Assembly (NCBI RefSeq): GCF_007753265.1
Contig: NZ_CP036349.1
Coordinates: 2,637,363 to 2,701,362, forward strand
DNA: 64,000 bases
Direction of reading: 5' to 3'
Origin: Botrimarina mediterranea
GTDB lineage: Bacteria > Planctomycetota > Planctomycetia > Pirellulales > Lacipirellulaceae
Shown: positions 1 through 8,982 of the stretch, piece by piece
Numbering within the stretch: position 1 is the stretch's first letter
Layout: every line of letters begins with the position of its first letter
The notes under the pieces: model-generated
What the model was told of the DNA's origin: nothing
Seen by the model: the letters and a program-made list of their open reading frames with translations, nothing else
Database searches by the model: none
Made by a program: the position numbers and the translations under genes

Positions 1-1682
1 TCCAACGGATGGGGGACCATGAGAGCGTCGTCACACTCGGCATGCGCGGCGACGGTGATATGCCAATGACCGACGAGGCGAACATCGACTTATTGCAGCA
101 AATCGTCAGCGACCAACGCCAGATTCTTAAAGAAGAGTTAGGCCGTCCGCCAAGGACCCAATCCCAAGTCTGGGCGCTCTACAAAGAGGTTCAAGAATAC
201 TACGACCGCGGGATGAAGGTTCCGGACGACGTGATCTTGCTGCTCTGTGACGACAACTGGGGGAACGTCCGTAGGCTGCCTAGGCCAACCGACCCACGGC
301 ATCCAGGCGGTTACGGCATGTACTACCATTTCGACTACGTAGGTGACCCACGAAACTACAAATGGATCAACACTAACTCGAGTCCTCGGGTATGGGAGCA
401 GATGCACCTCAGCTGGGAGCATGGCGTTGATCAAATCTGGGTTGTCAATGTCGGCGATCTCAAGCCGATGGAGGCGCCGATCGACTTCTTCCTGACGATG
501 GCGTACGACCCCGATCAGTTCTCCGTCGAGCAGATTGCGTCTTCGATTGAGTGCTGGCGAGAGTCATGGTCGGAAGAGCAATTTGGGGCCGAATTGGCGC
601 AACCAATTGCGAATCTGCTAGCTCGCTATGAGCACCTGGCGGCACGTCGTAAGCCGGAGCTTCTCGACGCTAAGACGTACAGCCTCACTAGCTTCAACGA
701 GTGGGATCGGGTCGTCGAAGAATGGCGAGCACTGATGGATGACGCCCAGAGTTTGGAGAAGAAATTGCCGGAAGAAGCTAGGCCAGCTTACTTCCAACTT
801 GTCCTGCACCCGATCTTGGCGTTCGGGAATCTCCATGAGATGTACCACGCCGTAGCGAACAACCAGCGATTCGGAGCAGCAGGCAACCCCGCTGCGAACG
901 ACTTCGCCGACGACGTCATCAAGCATTACGAGTACGACGCCGCACTGACGCGCCGCTACCACGAGTTGCTTAATGGCAAGTGGAACCACATGATGGCCCA
1001 GACGCATATCGGCTACACCTATTGGCAGCAGCCGGAAGTCCAGAAGATGCCTGAGGTGCTACGGGTGTCGCCGACAGCCCGTTCTAGAGAGGTAGAGACA
1101 TCAGACCCACGAGAAGAGTTGGCGGAGGAGGGCGCGAGCGGGTTTCTCGAACGAGACAACTACATCTCGATCAATGCGGCCAGTTACTCGAGAGCGACTG
1201 AAACGGATGGCGTCCGTTGGGTGGCTATCCCCGGGCTCGGCCGCACCGACGCAGGGGTCATCGCGTCGCCCGTCAACGCGCCATCATCGCCCGCTGGCGC
1301 TGGCCCTCGACTCGAGTATCCGATCTGGCTGACTCAAGACGGCGAGGTCACGGTTGACCTCTTCCTCTCTCCAACGCAAGACATCTACGGCGGGGACGAC
1401 CACGGCATCCGTCTTGCGGTTTCTATCGATAATCATGTGCCCGTCGTGCTTGACATGCACGTTGACCGCAGCACGAACGAGCGGAATCCTGGTCCTTGGC
1501 GTCGGCATGTCGCGGATGCGATCCACATCGTGACTTCCCCGGCGATAGAGATCCCTTCTGGGTCTCACACTCTGAAGGTGTGGAGAGTGGATGCGGGACC
1601 CGTGCTGCAGAAAATCGTTGTCAAGAGAGACGCATTGCCTGTCAGCTATTTGGGCCCACCCGAAAGCAGGATGCTGGAGTAA
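1..1682 (+). CDS. GH115 family glycoside hydrolase (xylan alpha-1,2-glucuronidase), C-terminal part
   Basis: GH115 enzymes remove (4-O-methyl)glucuronic acid from glucuronoxylan. About 560 residues are visible. The reading frame is open to the first base (codons CAA CGG precede the first ATG at 9), so the N-terminal half lies outside the window and the ATG at 9 is internal. The family hallmark around GMRGDGDMPM lies at the very start, followed by the YHFDYVGDPRNYKW block typical of the catalytic barrel. A beta-sandwich C-terminal domain (about residues 375-540) resembles the GH115 C-terminal domain. Family members are usually 800-1000 residues. The gene ends with TAA at 1680-1682 and faces the minus-strand DUF4345 gene. 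Assignment is by family motif; substrate is inferred from the family. Confidence 0.85.
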   Translation, partial: QRMGDHESVVTLGMRGDGDMPMTDEANIDLLQQIVSDQRQILKEELGRPPRTQSQVWALYKEVQEYYDRGMKVPDDVILLLCDDNWGNVRRLPRPTDPRHPGGYGMYYHFDYVGDPRNYKWINTNSSPRVWEQMHLSWEHGVDQIWVVNVGDLKPMEAPIDFFLTMAYDPDQFSVEQIASSIECWRESWSEEQFGAELAQPIANLLARYEHLAARRKPELLDAKTYSLTSFNEWDRVVEEWRALMDDAQSLEKKLPEEARPAYFQLVLHPILAFGNLHEMYHAVANNQRFGAAGNPAANDFADDVIKHYEYDAALTRRYHELLNGKWNHMMAQTHIGYTYWQQPEVQKMPEVLRVSPTARSREVETSDPREELAEEGASGFLERDNYISINAASYSRATETDGVRWVAIPGLGRTDAGVIASPVNAPSSPAGAGPRLEYPIWLTQDGEVTVDLFLSPTQDIYGGDDHGIRLAVSIDNHVPVVLDMHVDRSTNERNPGPWRRHVADAIHIVTSPAIEIPSGSHTLKVWRVDAGPVLQKIVVKRDALPVSYLGPPESRMLE

Positions 1683-1716
1683 CGAGCCTGCGTTGAGGTA
1701 GGTATCGCGAAAGTCC

Positions 1717-2118
1717 TCAGGCGCCGGCCGCTGTCATTTGGCGGAGCGCTAGCAGGAGAGTGGAGCTGACCAGTAGAATGATCCACTCACCGATTGCGAG
1801 TTGGACGACCATGCCGTGCATCGCGTCGTACAGGAAAAAACTCGCCGTTCGAAAAGCGACGATTCCACCGTGGACCGCCACACACGCCACAAGGCCGTAG
1901 ACAACCGACTCGGGTCGAATTGCGAAGATCGCAAACATGATCCCCATACCAACCTCCAGTCCGCCGTAGACCGTCATAAACTCCGAGCGGCCCGCTTCGC
2001 CGATTCGCTCGAACCCAACCTTCTTCGAAGTGGTGGACGGAGCGACAGCACACCAAATGCCCAACCCGATGTAGAGGATCGCAAGAACGTACAAGAATAC
2101 TCGAGCTGCGACGATCAT
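1717..2118 (-). CDS. DUF4345 family small membrane protein
   Basis: A 133-residue protein made almost wholly of four predicted membrane helices (about residues 4-24, 45-65, 70-92, 100-126), with the sequence pattern of DUF4345 (helix 1 ending in GLGIWCAVAPS, then EFMTVYGGLEVGMG). Function of the family is unknown. The ATG at 2118 is preferred over the GTG one codon upstream because GGAAAG lies just before it. It follows the methyltransferase gene at 2142-3233 by about 20 bases on the same strand, so the two are probably cotranscribed and it may act in the same lipid pathway; that link is inference. Confidence 0.7.
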   Translation of the reverse strand: MIVAARVFLYVLAILYIGLGIWCAVAPSTTSKKVGFERIGEAGRSEFMTVYGGLEVGMGIMFAIFAIRPESVVYGLVACVAVHGGIVAFRTASFFLYDAMHGMVVQLAIGEWIILLVSSTLLLALRQMTAAGA

Positions 2119-2141
2119 CACGCTTTCCGGGTGAGTGAGTC

Positions 2142-3233
2142 TTAAGTGGAAACCGGCCGACGCCGCGGTTCCGGCGCTGGGCTATCAGAGTCCTCAACCG
2201 ATTCGTTGGATAGCTGCGGAGCGGGTTCGAAGAGGTAATGAGCGACCTGCCAGCGAGTCCCGCCTTCGTAGCGAAAAAGTTCGGCGCATGCCATGAAGAA
2301 CATTCGCCACCTCTGCAATGCGACGTAGGCGTCTTTGTCGGACGCCACATGTGGCCGAAGGATCCTAACTAAATCACGCTTGGAGCAATTGAGGTTCCTC
2401 AGCCAATCCTCGCAAGTACGCCAATAGTCCAGACCGCTTACTCGCCACTGTTGGACGATTCGCAAGTCCTCGTCAAACTGCGCGAAGAGGTCGGCCGAAG
2501 GCATCGTGCCACCAGTAAAAAAGTGGCGACCCATCCAGTTGTCAGCGCCTTCTGTCTCGAAGAGATAGGGCTTGCCCTTGTGGCAGAAGACGTGAACAAA
2601 CACCTTCCCGTCCGGCGCGAGCCAGCTCGCGACACGCCGGAATAACATCGCATAGTTGCGCATGTGCTCGAACATCTCGACCGATACGATCCGGTCGAAG
2701 CGCCTTTCGGGTTGGTAGTCCACCATATCAGCAGTAACGACTTGCAGATTCTCTAGGCTGAGTGCTGCTGCCCGGGCTTCGATATACGCTCGTTGACTGT
2801 GCGAGTTGGAGACAGCCGTGATCTCGGCAAGGGGATAGTTGTGCGCCATCCACAGCGATAGCGATCCCCAACCGCAGCCCAGCTCAAGGATTCCCTGACC
2901 GTCGGCGATCCCGGCCCGCTCACAAGTGAGCCGCAGCATCGCGTCCTCTGCCTCCGAAAGCGATGTTCCGGGACTCTCGTAGCGACAACAGCTATACTTC
3001 AGCCGCGGGCCGAGGACGTGCTTAAAGAAGTCGGGTGGGGTTTCATAGTGCTGCTCGTTGGCGGCGTCGGTCCGAATGGCGAGTGGCGACGAACTTAGGA
3101 GTGCGACGAACTCAGAGAGGTCCTTTGGCTTACTTTGTGTCTCAGCGACACGCCGACTTAGCAGCCGTCGGATACCGTAACGAATCAAAGTGTCGGGAAG
3201 CCATCCCGACTCGGCGATAGGAATCAAGTTCAT
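2142..3233 (-). CDS. SAM-dependent methyltransferase, CFA synthase superfamily, coclaurine N-methyltransferase-like clade
   Basis: A 363-residue class I methyltransferase. Visible motifs: NEQHYE before the core, LKYSCCRYES (retaining the Cys of the CFA fold), SAM motif I ILELGCGWGS (about residues 115-124), TAVSNSHSQR, and SVEMFEHMRNY. The later FFTGGTMPS replaces the FPGG loop of true cyclopropane synthases, which is the pattern of the 'coclaurine NMT-like' branch. Substrate is unknown; the surrounding genes suggest a lipid. It is divergent from the DUF1295 gene, with which it shares a short promoter region of about 80 bases. A second, different CFA-type enzyme sits at the far end of the plus-strand operon. 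Confidence 0.8.
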   Translation of the reverse strand: MNLIPIAESGWLPDTLIRYGIRRLLSRRVAETQSKPKDLSEFVALLSSSPLAIRTDAANEQHYETPPDFFKHVLGPRLKYSCCRYESPGTSLSEAEDAMLRLTCERAGIADGQGILELGCGWGSLSLWMAHNYPLAEITAVSNSHSQRAYIEARAAALSLENLQVVTADMVDYQPERRFDRIVSVEMFEHMRNYAMLFRRVASWLAPDGKVFVHVFCHKGKPYLFETEGADNWMGRHFFTGGTMPSADLFAQFDEDLRIVQQWRVSGLDYWRTCEDWLRNLNCSKRDLVRILRPHVASDKDAYVALQRWRMFFMACAELFRYEGGTRWQVAHYLFEPAPQLSNESVEDSDSPAPEPRRRPVST

Positions 3234-3310
3234 AAGAAGGATTCGGCTTGTCGCTTTCGCGAAGGTCCTAGAATGGCTGCAGGACTTTGCCCAGCCGCAT
3301 GGAGACCGTT

Positions 3311-4075
3311 ATGTCATCGGTGCTTATTGGCAACCTATTGGCGATAGCCGTCATGCATGCGCTCGTCTGGCTTTGGAGCCTCCGACGTCGTGACGTCAGC
3401 ATTGTCGATCTATTTTGGGGTATCGGATTCATCGTGATAGGTTGGCGTACGCTAACCGTCAGCGACGCCTCGCCCCTTTCGTACCTGCTCGTGACGATGG
3501 TGACGATCTGGGGCGTGCGGCTCAGCGGCTACCTGACTTGGCGGAATTGGGGGAAGCAAGAAGACCCGCGCTACGCCCGGATGCGAGAGCGTTGGGGCAA
3601 ATGGTTTCCAGTAACGAGTCTCGGCGTGGTCTTCTTGTTGCAGGCGCTGCTGAGTTGGATCGTAGCACTGCCTTTGCAAACGGGAATACTCCTAGGGGGC
3701 AAAATCGGCTCGATCGCCGTGGTTGGGGTGATGCTCTGGCTCGTCGGACTCGCATTTGAGTCGGTTGGCGACTACCAACTCGCCTCGTTCAAGGCCGACC
3801 CAGCGAATCGTGGGCAGGTGATGAACCGGGGCCTCTGGCGGTACACCCGTCACCCCAACTACTTCGGCGACTTTCTTGTTTGGTGGGGGATATACTTGGC
3901 GACAACGCAAGCAGGCTTTGTGTGGTGGACCGTCATCGGGCCATTGGTCATGTCTGTGCTGCTTCTGAGGATTTCCGGCGTCACCTTGTTGGAGTCCTCG
4001 CTGAAGTCGCGTCTGGATGGGTACGAAGCCTACGTCCAACGGACCAACGCCTTCTTCCCCTGGTCGCCGCAGTAG
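3311..4075 (+). CDS. DUF1295 family integral membrane protein (steroid reductase / ICMT-like fold)
   Basis: A polytopic membrane protein of about 254 residues with six or so helices. The C-terminal block RYTRHPNYFGDFLVWWG is the DUF1295 signature, shared with the isoprenylcysteine methyltransferase / 5-alpha-steroid-reductase-like fold. I chose the ATG at 3311 because GGAG lies six bases before it and the first helix begins directly after; ATG 3299 and TTG 3287 are in frame alternatives. DUF1295 proteins occur beside CFA synthase, DUF1365 and FAD-oxidoreductase genes elsewhere (for example Mycobacterium tuberculosis Rv0446c-Rv0449c), so a role in modifying membrane fatty acids, perhaps as a reductase, is likely but unproven. 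Confidence 0.8.
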   Translation: MSSVLIGNLLAIAVMHALVWLWSLRRRDVSIVDLFWGIGFIVIGWRTLTVSDASPLSYLLVTMVTIWGVRLSGYLTWRNWGKQEDPRYARMRERWGKWFPVTSLGVVFLLQALLSWIVALPLQTGILLGGKIGSIAVVGVMLWLVGLAFESVGDYQLASFKADPANRGQVMNRGLWRYTRHPNYFGDFLVWWGIYLATTQAGFVWWTVIGPLVMSVLLLRISGVTLLESSLKSRLDGYEAYVQRTNAFFPWSPQ

Positions 4076-4169
4076 CTGCAGCGCAACGAGAAAAACCGCC
4101 GACAGGGCTGGTCATTCGTTGCCGCTGTCCTAGACAGTTAGACACGCCCGTTTCCGCGGTTATTCCTCT

Positions 4170-5048
4170 ATGCGCAGAGCTGAAGAAATTGAATGGTTCC
4201 GTGTGGCGCCATTCTTGCTGCTACATCTTGCTTGCCTATCCGTATTCTGGGTCGGATGGAGCTGGGCCGCCGTCGGCGTCGCGTTGCTGGCCCACTTCGC
4301 ACGGGTCTTCGCCCTGACGGCTTTCTACCACCGCTACTTCTCTCATCGGGCCTTCAAAACTAGCCGCCCGGTCCAGTTTCTCGGCGCCCTGCTGGGCAAC
4401 GCCGCGGGCCAGCGGGGGCCGATCTGGTGGGCCGCTCATCATCGCCACCACCACCGGGCCTCCGACAAGCCCGACGACATCCACTCGCCGCATCAAGACG
4501 GGTTCTTGTGGAGCCACATGCTCTGGTTCATGACCCGGCGGAATTACCAGACCGATCATCGGATGGTCAAAGACCTGCTGCGATTCCCCGAGCTGCGCTG
4601 GATCGACCGCAACGACTTCGTCGCGCCGGCGCTGCTCGCCGCGGCGATGTACGGCCTCGGCTGGCTGCTCGGGGTCTACGCCCCACAGCTCGGAACCAAC
4701 GGGCCGCAGATGCTCGTGTGGGGGTTTGTGATCTCGACGGTCGCTCTGTACCACGTCACCTTCTCAATCAACTCCCTCGCGCACCAGATCGGGACGCGCC
4801 GTTACGAGACCAACGACGATAGCCGCAATAACTTCTGGCTTGCGCTCGTGACGTTCGGAGAGGGTTGGCACAACAACCACCACCACTTCCCGAATTCCGC
4901 ACGGCAGGGTTTTCGTTGGTGGGAGATCGACATCTCGTTCTACCTCTTGTACCTGCTCTCGTGCCTGGGCCTCGTCTGGGACCTCAAGCCTGCGCCGGTC
5001 GAGAACGGCAGTCACCGCCGACTTGCGCCGCAGGAGGGGAATGCCTGA
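4170..5048 (+). CDS. Acyl-CoA / acyl-lipid fatty acid desaturase
   Basis: A 292-residue membrane di-iron desaturase of the delta-9 stearoyl-CoA type. The three histidine boxes are present: HRYFSH (54-59), HRHHH (91-95) and HNNHH (234-238), plus the fourth conserved NSLAH (201-205). Hydrophobic stretches at about 12-48 and 150-200 are the membrane segments. The enzyme would introduce a double bond in a fatty acyl chain, giving the substrate for the methyltransferase encoded downstream. Its TGA at 5046-5048 is immediately followed by the ATG of the oxidoreductase gene, which supports translational coupling. Confidence 0.9.
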   Translation: MRRAEEIEWFRVAPFLLLHLACLSVFWVGWSWAAVGVALLAHFARVFALTAFYHRYFSHRAFKTSRPVQFLGALLGNAAGQRGPIWWAAHHRHHHRASDKPDDIHSPHQDGFLWSHMLWFMTRRNYQTDHRMVKDLLRFPELRWIDRNDFVAPALLAAAMYGLGWLLGVYAPQLGTNGPQMLVWGFVISTVALYHVTFSINSLAHQIGTRRYETNDDSRNNFWLALVTFGEGWHNNHHHFPNSARQGFRWWEIDISFYLLYLLSCLGLVWDLKPAPVENGSHRRLAPQEGNA

Positions 5049-6350
5049 ATGCGAATCGCAGTCATCGGCGCCGGCGTGAGCGGTTGCCTCGCGGCTCGGC
5101 TTCTGGCGACGCGTCATGAAGTCACGCTCTTCGAGGCGGAGGCCCATCGGGGCGGGCACGCCCGGACGGTTGACGTGGACCTCGCTGGCGTTAAGCACGC
5201 CGCCGATGTCGGCTTCATGGTCTTCAACGAGCGGACGTATCCGAACTTCTGCCGGATGCTGCGCCGGCTCGGCGTCGAGTCGCGACCGAGCGACATGAGC
5301 TTCAGCGTCCACGACCCTGCAACGGGGTTGGAGTATCAAGGGAGCGGCCTACGTGGCTTGTTCGCTCAGCGTGGCAACGCTCTGAGTCCGTCCTTCTTGC
5401 GGATGATCGGCGACATCCTCCGCTTCAACAGCGACGCCCGCCGGGCGGTGGCGTCGGGGTCTCTCCGCGATGGCGCCACGGTCGGCGAGTTCTTGACGAG
5501 CGGTCGGTACGGCGGCCGCTTCGTGACGCACTACCTGACGCCGATGGCGGGGGCGATCTGGTCCTGCCGCCCCCGAGAAGTCCTGGAGTTTCCAGCCGCC
5601 TTTCTGCTCGGCTTCTTCGCGAACCACGGCCTGCTCCAACTGCGTGACCGGCCGCAGTGGCGCACGATCGTCGGCGGCTCGCGCCGTTATGTCGAAGCGC
5701 TGCTCGGCGGGATGCAGGGGCGCGTCCGCACGGGCCAAGCGGTCGTCGCGGTGGCGCGGCGAGCTTCCGACGTCGAAGTCCGCACCGAAGCGGGCGCCGT
5801 CGAAACGTATGACGAGGTCGTCATCGGCGCCCACGCCGACCAAGCGCTGCGGTTGCTGCGCGACCCGACAACCGACGAACGAACCCTCCTCGAGGCGTTC
5901 CCGTACCAAGCGAACCGGGCCGTCTTGCACACCGATGCGGCTGCCTTGCCGAAGCGACGCAACGCCTGGGCCAGCTGGAACTACCGGCTCACCGACGACG
6001 AGTCGGCGACCGTGACCTACGACCTCGGCCGCTTGCAGGGGTTCGCCCCGGCGGGCTCGTTGCTGCTGACGCTCAATGACGATCGCCACATCGATCGTGG
6101 TCGGGTGATTCGGTCGTTCGAGTTCTCCCACCCCGCCTACTCAACGGAGTCGCTTGCGGCGCAGCGACGGTGGGCCGAAGTTAGCGGCAAGCGGGGGGTC
6201 CACTTCTGCGGAGCCTATTGGGGCTACGGCTTCCACGAAGACGGCGTCAACAGCGCGCTGGCGGTCGCTAATCACTTTGGAATCGGGATCGAGGCATGCA
6301 CAGCTGCCTGTACGAAGGAGCGGTCGCCCACACCCGCCGCGATCCGGTGA
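5049..6350 (+). CDS. NAD(P)/FAD-dependent oxidoreductase (COG2907-like)
   Basis: A 433-residue flavoprotein of the amine-oxidase/phytoene-desaturase superfamily. The N-terminal Rossmann motif GAGVSG (7-12) followed by an acidic residue after LFEAE binds the FAD ADP moiety; [13 protein letters not shown] is the typical second FAD contact. The C-terminal FAD segment is [16 protein letters not shown]. Proteins of this type are encoded together with DUF1365 and CFA-synthase genes in many proteobacteria and actinobacteria and are thought to act on unsaturated or methylated acyl chains. The 3' end overlaps the DUF1365 gene by 55 bases. The exact reaction is unknown. Confidence 0.85.
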   Translation: MRIAVIGAGVSGCLAARLLATRHEVTLFEAEAHRGGHARTVDVDLAGVKHAADVGFMVFNERTYPNFCRMLRRLGVESRPSDMSFSVHDPATGLEYQGSGLRGLFAQRGNALSPSFLRMIGDILRFNSDARRAVASGSLRDGATVGEFLTSGRYGGRFVTHYLTPMAGAIWSCRPREVLEFPAAFLLGFFANHGLLQLRDRPQWRTIVGGSRRYVEALLGGMQGRVRTGQAVVAVARRASDVEVRTEAGAVETYDEVVIGAHADQALRLLRDPTTDERTLLEAFPYQANRAVLHTDAAALPKRRNAWASWNYRLTDDESATVTYDLGRLQGFAPAGSLLLTLNDDRHIDRGRVIRSFEFSHPAYSTESLAAQRRWAEVSGKRGVHFCGAYWGYGFHEDGVNSALAVANHFGIGIEACTAACTKERSPTPAAIR

Positions 6351-7081
6351 CGCACCGTTTCCGCTACGGGATGGTGATGGCGTACCTCGACCTCGCCGAG
6401 CTGCCTGCGCTGCTCGGGACCGGCGGCCTGCTATCCTCTCAGCGGTGGTCGGTCCGCTCTTTCTTGCGAAGCGATCACTTGTTCGACCGCGAGGCGACCC
6501 TCGACGACGAAGTGCGACGCCTCCTCGGCACGCAGACAGGACAAGAACCTACCGGGCCGATCCGCTTGCTGACGCAGCTCCGTTGGTGGGGCTACTACTT
6601 CAGCCCGCTGAACCTGTTCTACGCCTACAATGTCGAAGGCTCGCGCGTCGAGCACGTCCTGGCGGAAGTGAACAACACGCCCTGGGGCGAACGCCACGTC
6701 TACGTGCTGTCCGAGGTGAACCGGACTGCCGCCGGCGACCTCCGCTTCCGCCACGCGAAAGAGTTCCATGTCTCGCCGTTCATGGACATGAACGCCGACT
6801 ACTGCTGGCGCGTCGGTGAACCCGGCGAACGGCTGTCGCTGACGTTGTCGCGCGAGGCGCGGGGCGCGCGGAGCTTTCACGCCAGCCTGTCGCTCCGTCG
6901 CCGGCCGCTTACATCCGCCACGCTGCGCCGCGCCGCTTTCCGATACCCGATGATGACCGCGCAGATCGCCACGGCGATCTATTTCGAAGCCCTTCGCCTT
7001 TGGTGGAAGCGATGTCCGTTCTACCCGCATCCCAGCCGATCGAACTCCAGCACCAGCGCCCGACTCCCGTCGCCCCGTTGA
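6296..7081 (+). CDS. DUF1365 domain-containing protein
   Basis: A 261-residue protein that starts with the DUF1365 hallmark [13 protein letters not shown] and carries the later blocks [15 protein letters not shown] and KEFHVSPFM. No membrane helix or signal peptide is evident. The family has no firm biochemical function but is almost always found between an FAD oxidoreductase and a CFA-type methyltransferase, exactly as here. It overlaps the upstream gene by 55 bases and the downstream gene by 70 bases, showing a tightly coupled operon. Confidence 0.85.
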   Translation: MHSCLYEGAVAHTRRDPVTHRFRYGMVMAYLDLAELPALLGTGGLLSSQRWSVRSFLRSDHLFDREATLDDEVRRLLGTQTGQEPTGPIRLLTQLRWWGYYFSPLNLFYAYNVEGSRVEHVLAEVNNTPWGERHVYVLSEVNRTAAGDLRFRHAKEFHVSPFMDMNADYCWRVGEPGERLSLTLSREARGARSFHASLSLRRRPLTSATLRRAAFRYPMMTAQIATAIYFEALRLWWKRCPFYPHPSRSNSSTSARLPSPR

Positions 7082-8379
7082 CGCCGGACGCCCCGCTGAC
7101 GCCGGAAGCCCCGTTGACGCCGGAAGCATCGACGGCGGCCGGGGCGCCCTGGCTGCGTCGACAGGTGCTCGCCCGATTCGCGAAACTCGAGGAGGGCGGC
7201 CTGCGCGTCGAAGACGCCCACGGAACCGTCGCGTTCGGGGCGCCCGAAACGCCGCTGACCGGGTCGATCCGCGTCCTCGACGGCAGGTTCTATCGACGCG
7301 TGGCGCTGCACGGCGGTCTCGGGCTCGCCGAGTCGTACATCGACGGCGATTGGGAGACGCCCGACTTACCGGCGACCCTCCGGGTCTTCGCCGCGAATCT
7401 CGAGACGCTGCAAGGCGCCGAACGCGGCGCGCCCACGCTGCTGCGTCCCTTGCGTAGTGCGTTGCATTGGTTACGGCGCAACACCCGTCTCGGCAGCCGG
7501 CGGAATATCGCCGCCCACTACGACCTGAGCAACGACTTCTTCGCGCTGATGCTCGATCCAACGATGACCTACTCGAGCGGCTACTTCCCCCACGCCGAGG
7601 CGTCGCTCGAAGAAGCGTCGCGCGAGAAGTACGACCGTATCTGTCGCCAACTCCAACTGGGGCCCGACGACCACGTATTGGAGATCGGGACCGGCTGGGG
7701 CGGCTTTGCGCTCCACGCTGTCGGCGAGTACGGCTGCCGCGTCACGACGACGACGATCTCGCAAGCCCAGCACGACTTCGCCGCCGAGCGCTTTCGTGAA
7801 TCTGGCTGGGGCGATCGCATCGAGCTCCGGCTAACGGACTATCGTGACCTGCGGGGGCAGTACGACAAGCTGGTCTCGATCGAGATGATCGAAGCCGTGG
7901 GCGAGCGGTACCTGCCGACCTACTTCCGCCAGTGCTCGCGGTTGCTCAGGCCCAGCGGCGCCATGTTGCTCCAGGCGATCACGATTCCCGATTGCCGGTA
8001 CGACCGCTATCGGCACAGCGTCGATTTCATCCAGAAGCACATCTTCCCCGGCGGGTTCCTCCCCAGCCCCAGCGCCATCACCGATTGCCTGCGACGAGCG
8101 ACCAACTTCGGGTTGGAGAAGGTCGAAGACTTTTCCGAGCACTACGCCAAGACGCTCGCCGCCTGGCGGGCCAACCTCGACGCCCAATTGCCGCAAGTCG
8201 GCAATCTCGGCTTCGACGACCGGTTCCTGCGGGTGTGGTGGTACTACCTCGCCTACTGCGAGGCGGGCTTCCGGGAGCGGCGGATCGGGGTCTCACAGTG
8301 GCTGCTGACGAAGCCCCAATGGCGCCGCCGCGATCTGTCCGCCAAGTCGAGGAGTGGACGTGCGTTCAGATCTCCATAG
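7012..8379 (+). CDS. Cyclopropane-fatty-acyl-phospholipid synthase family methyltransferase
   Basis: About 455 residues. The N-terminal lipid-recruitment-like domain is followed by the methyltransferase core: motif [10 protein letters not shown] (about 223-231), [11 protein letters not shown] (290-300) and the bicarbonate/acyl loop KHIFPGG (342-348). The position that is usually YSCAYF is YSSGYF here, so the Cys near the bicarbonate site is Ser. The ATG at 7012 is preferred to the TTG at 7000 since GGTGGAAG precedes it. The first 45 residues hold a low-complexity repeat ([12 protein letters not shown]) absent from the enzyme fold. It probably methylates or cyclopropanates an unsaturated acyl chain made by the desaturase encoded upstream. 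Confidence 0.87.
   Translation: MSVLPASQPIELQHQRPTPVAPLTPDAPLTPEAPLTPEASTAAGAPWLRRQVLARFAKLEEGGLRVEDAHGTVAFGAPETPLTGSIRVLDGRFYRRVALHGGLGLAESYIDGDWETPDLPATLRVFAANLETLQGAERGAPTLLRPLRSALHWLRRNTRLGSRRNIAAHYDLSNDFFALMLDPTMTYSSGYFPHAEASLEEASREKYDRICRQLQLGPDDHVLEIGTGWGGFALHAVGEYGCRVTTTTISQAQHDFAAERFRESGWGDRIELRLTDYRDLRGQYDKLVSIEMIEAVGERYLPTYFRQCSRLLRPSGAMLLQAITIPDCRYDRYRHSVDFIQKHIFPGGFLPSPSAITDCLRRATNFGLEKVEDFSEHYAKTLAAWRANLDAQLPQVGNLGFDDRFLRVWWYYLAYCEAGFRERRIGVSQWLLTKPQWRRRDLSAKSRSGRAFRSP
7075..7128 (+). repeat. Three tandem 18-bp units inside the CFA-type gene
   Basis: Units at 7075-7092, 7093-7110 and 7111-7128 differ at a few bases and encode [18 protein letters not shown]. The array lies in the N-terminal extension, in frame, and overlaps the last codons of the DUF1365 gene in another frame. 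It is a likely slippage hot spot. Confidence 0.85.
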
Positions 8380-8588
8380 AGGGCCCTTAGGACGCGTTCT
8401 GGCGCCTCGCTCAGGGTTTACCCAGGCCCCCGCTTTCAACGCGCCAAAGGGCCTCCTAGCGGCTCTGCTGAGCCATGGGAGGAAACCACCCGACGGGGGG
8501 GCGCCATTCGCCGGTGTTTCTCAAGCTACGATAGACGAAACCCGATTCGCGTATACCAAGTCGTCCGACCGCTAGTCGATCACACCCG

Positions 8589-8972
8589 ATGGCCTCATAC
8601 AGCCTCTCACCTCCGCTAACCGTTCAGCCCGGGCTGCGGGAGTTTGCGCCTCCCAGCGAGCCCTCGCATTGGACCTTTTTGTCCAATCATGCGTACGTCT
8701 TGATCGAGCTGCACAACAATCCCGACCAGGTTCTCCGCGAAGTCGCCGGCAAGGTCGGTATCACCGAACGCGCCGTCCAGCGGATCGTTCAGGAATTGGA
8801 GGAAGAGGGCTACCTGACTCGCGAGCGGGTAGGGCGGCGAAATCGGTATCGACTCATAACCGGGAAGCCTCTACGTCACCCGCTTGCCTCGCGTCAGACG
8901 ATCGACGCGCTGGTTCGATTGGTAGGTCCTGGGCCGGTGGGACAAGACAAGCACGCCTTTAGAAGTCCGTGA
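8589..8972 (+). CDS. Winged helix-turn-helix transcriptional regulator
   Basis: A 127-residue protein with a single winged-helix domain at about residues 28-95: helix 2/3 in REVAGKVGITERAVQRIVQELEEEGYL, followed by a wing with RVGRRNRYRLI. The layout resembles small MarR/ArsR-like regulators. No sensor domain is present. It ends ten bases before the ABC exporter gene, so it is probably the local regulator of the exporter operon. The 210 bases upstream show no other gene. Confidence 0.8.
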   Translation: MASYSLSPPLTVQPGLREFAPPSEPSHWTFLSNHAYVLIELHNNPDQVLREVAGKVGITERAVQRIVQELEEEGYLTRERVGRRNRYRLITGKPLRHPLASRQTIDALVRLVGPGPVGQDKHAFRSP

Positions 8973-8982
8973 TCCGCTAAGC

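Noticed and set aside
7093-7128. Possible CRISPR-like array from the 18-bp repeats
   Set aside because: Units are directly adjacent without spacers and encode a protein repeat.
6431-7561. 376-codon minus-strand frame over DUF1365 and CFA genes
   Set aside because: Arg-rich shadow; both plus-strand genes have clear family signatures.
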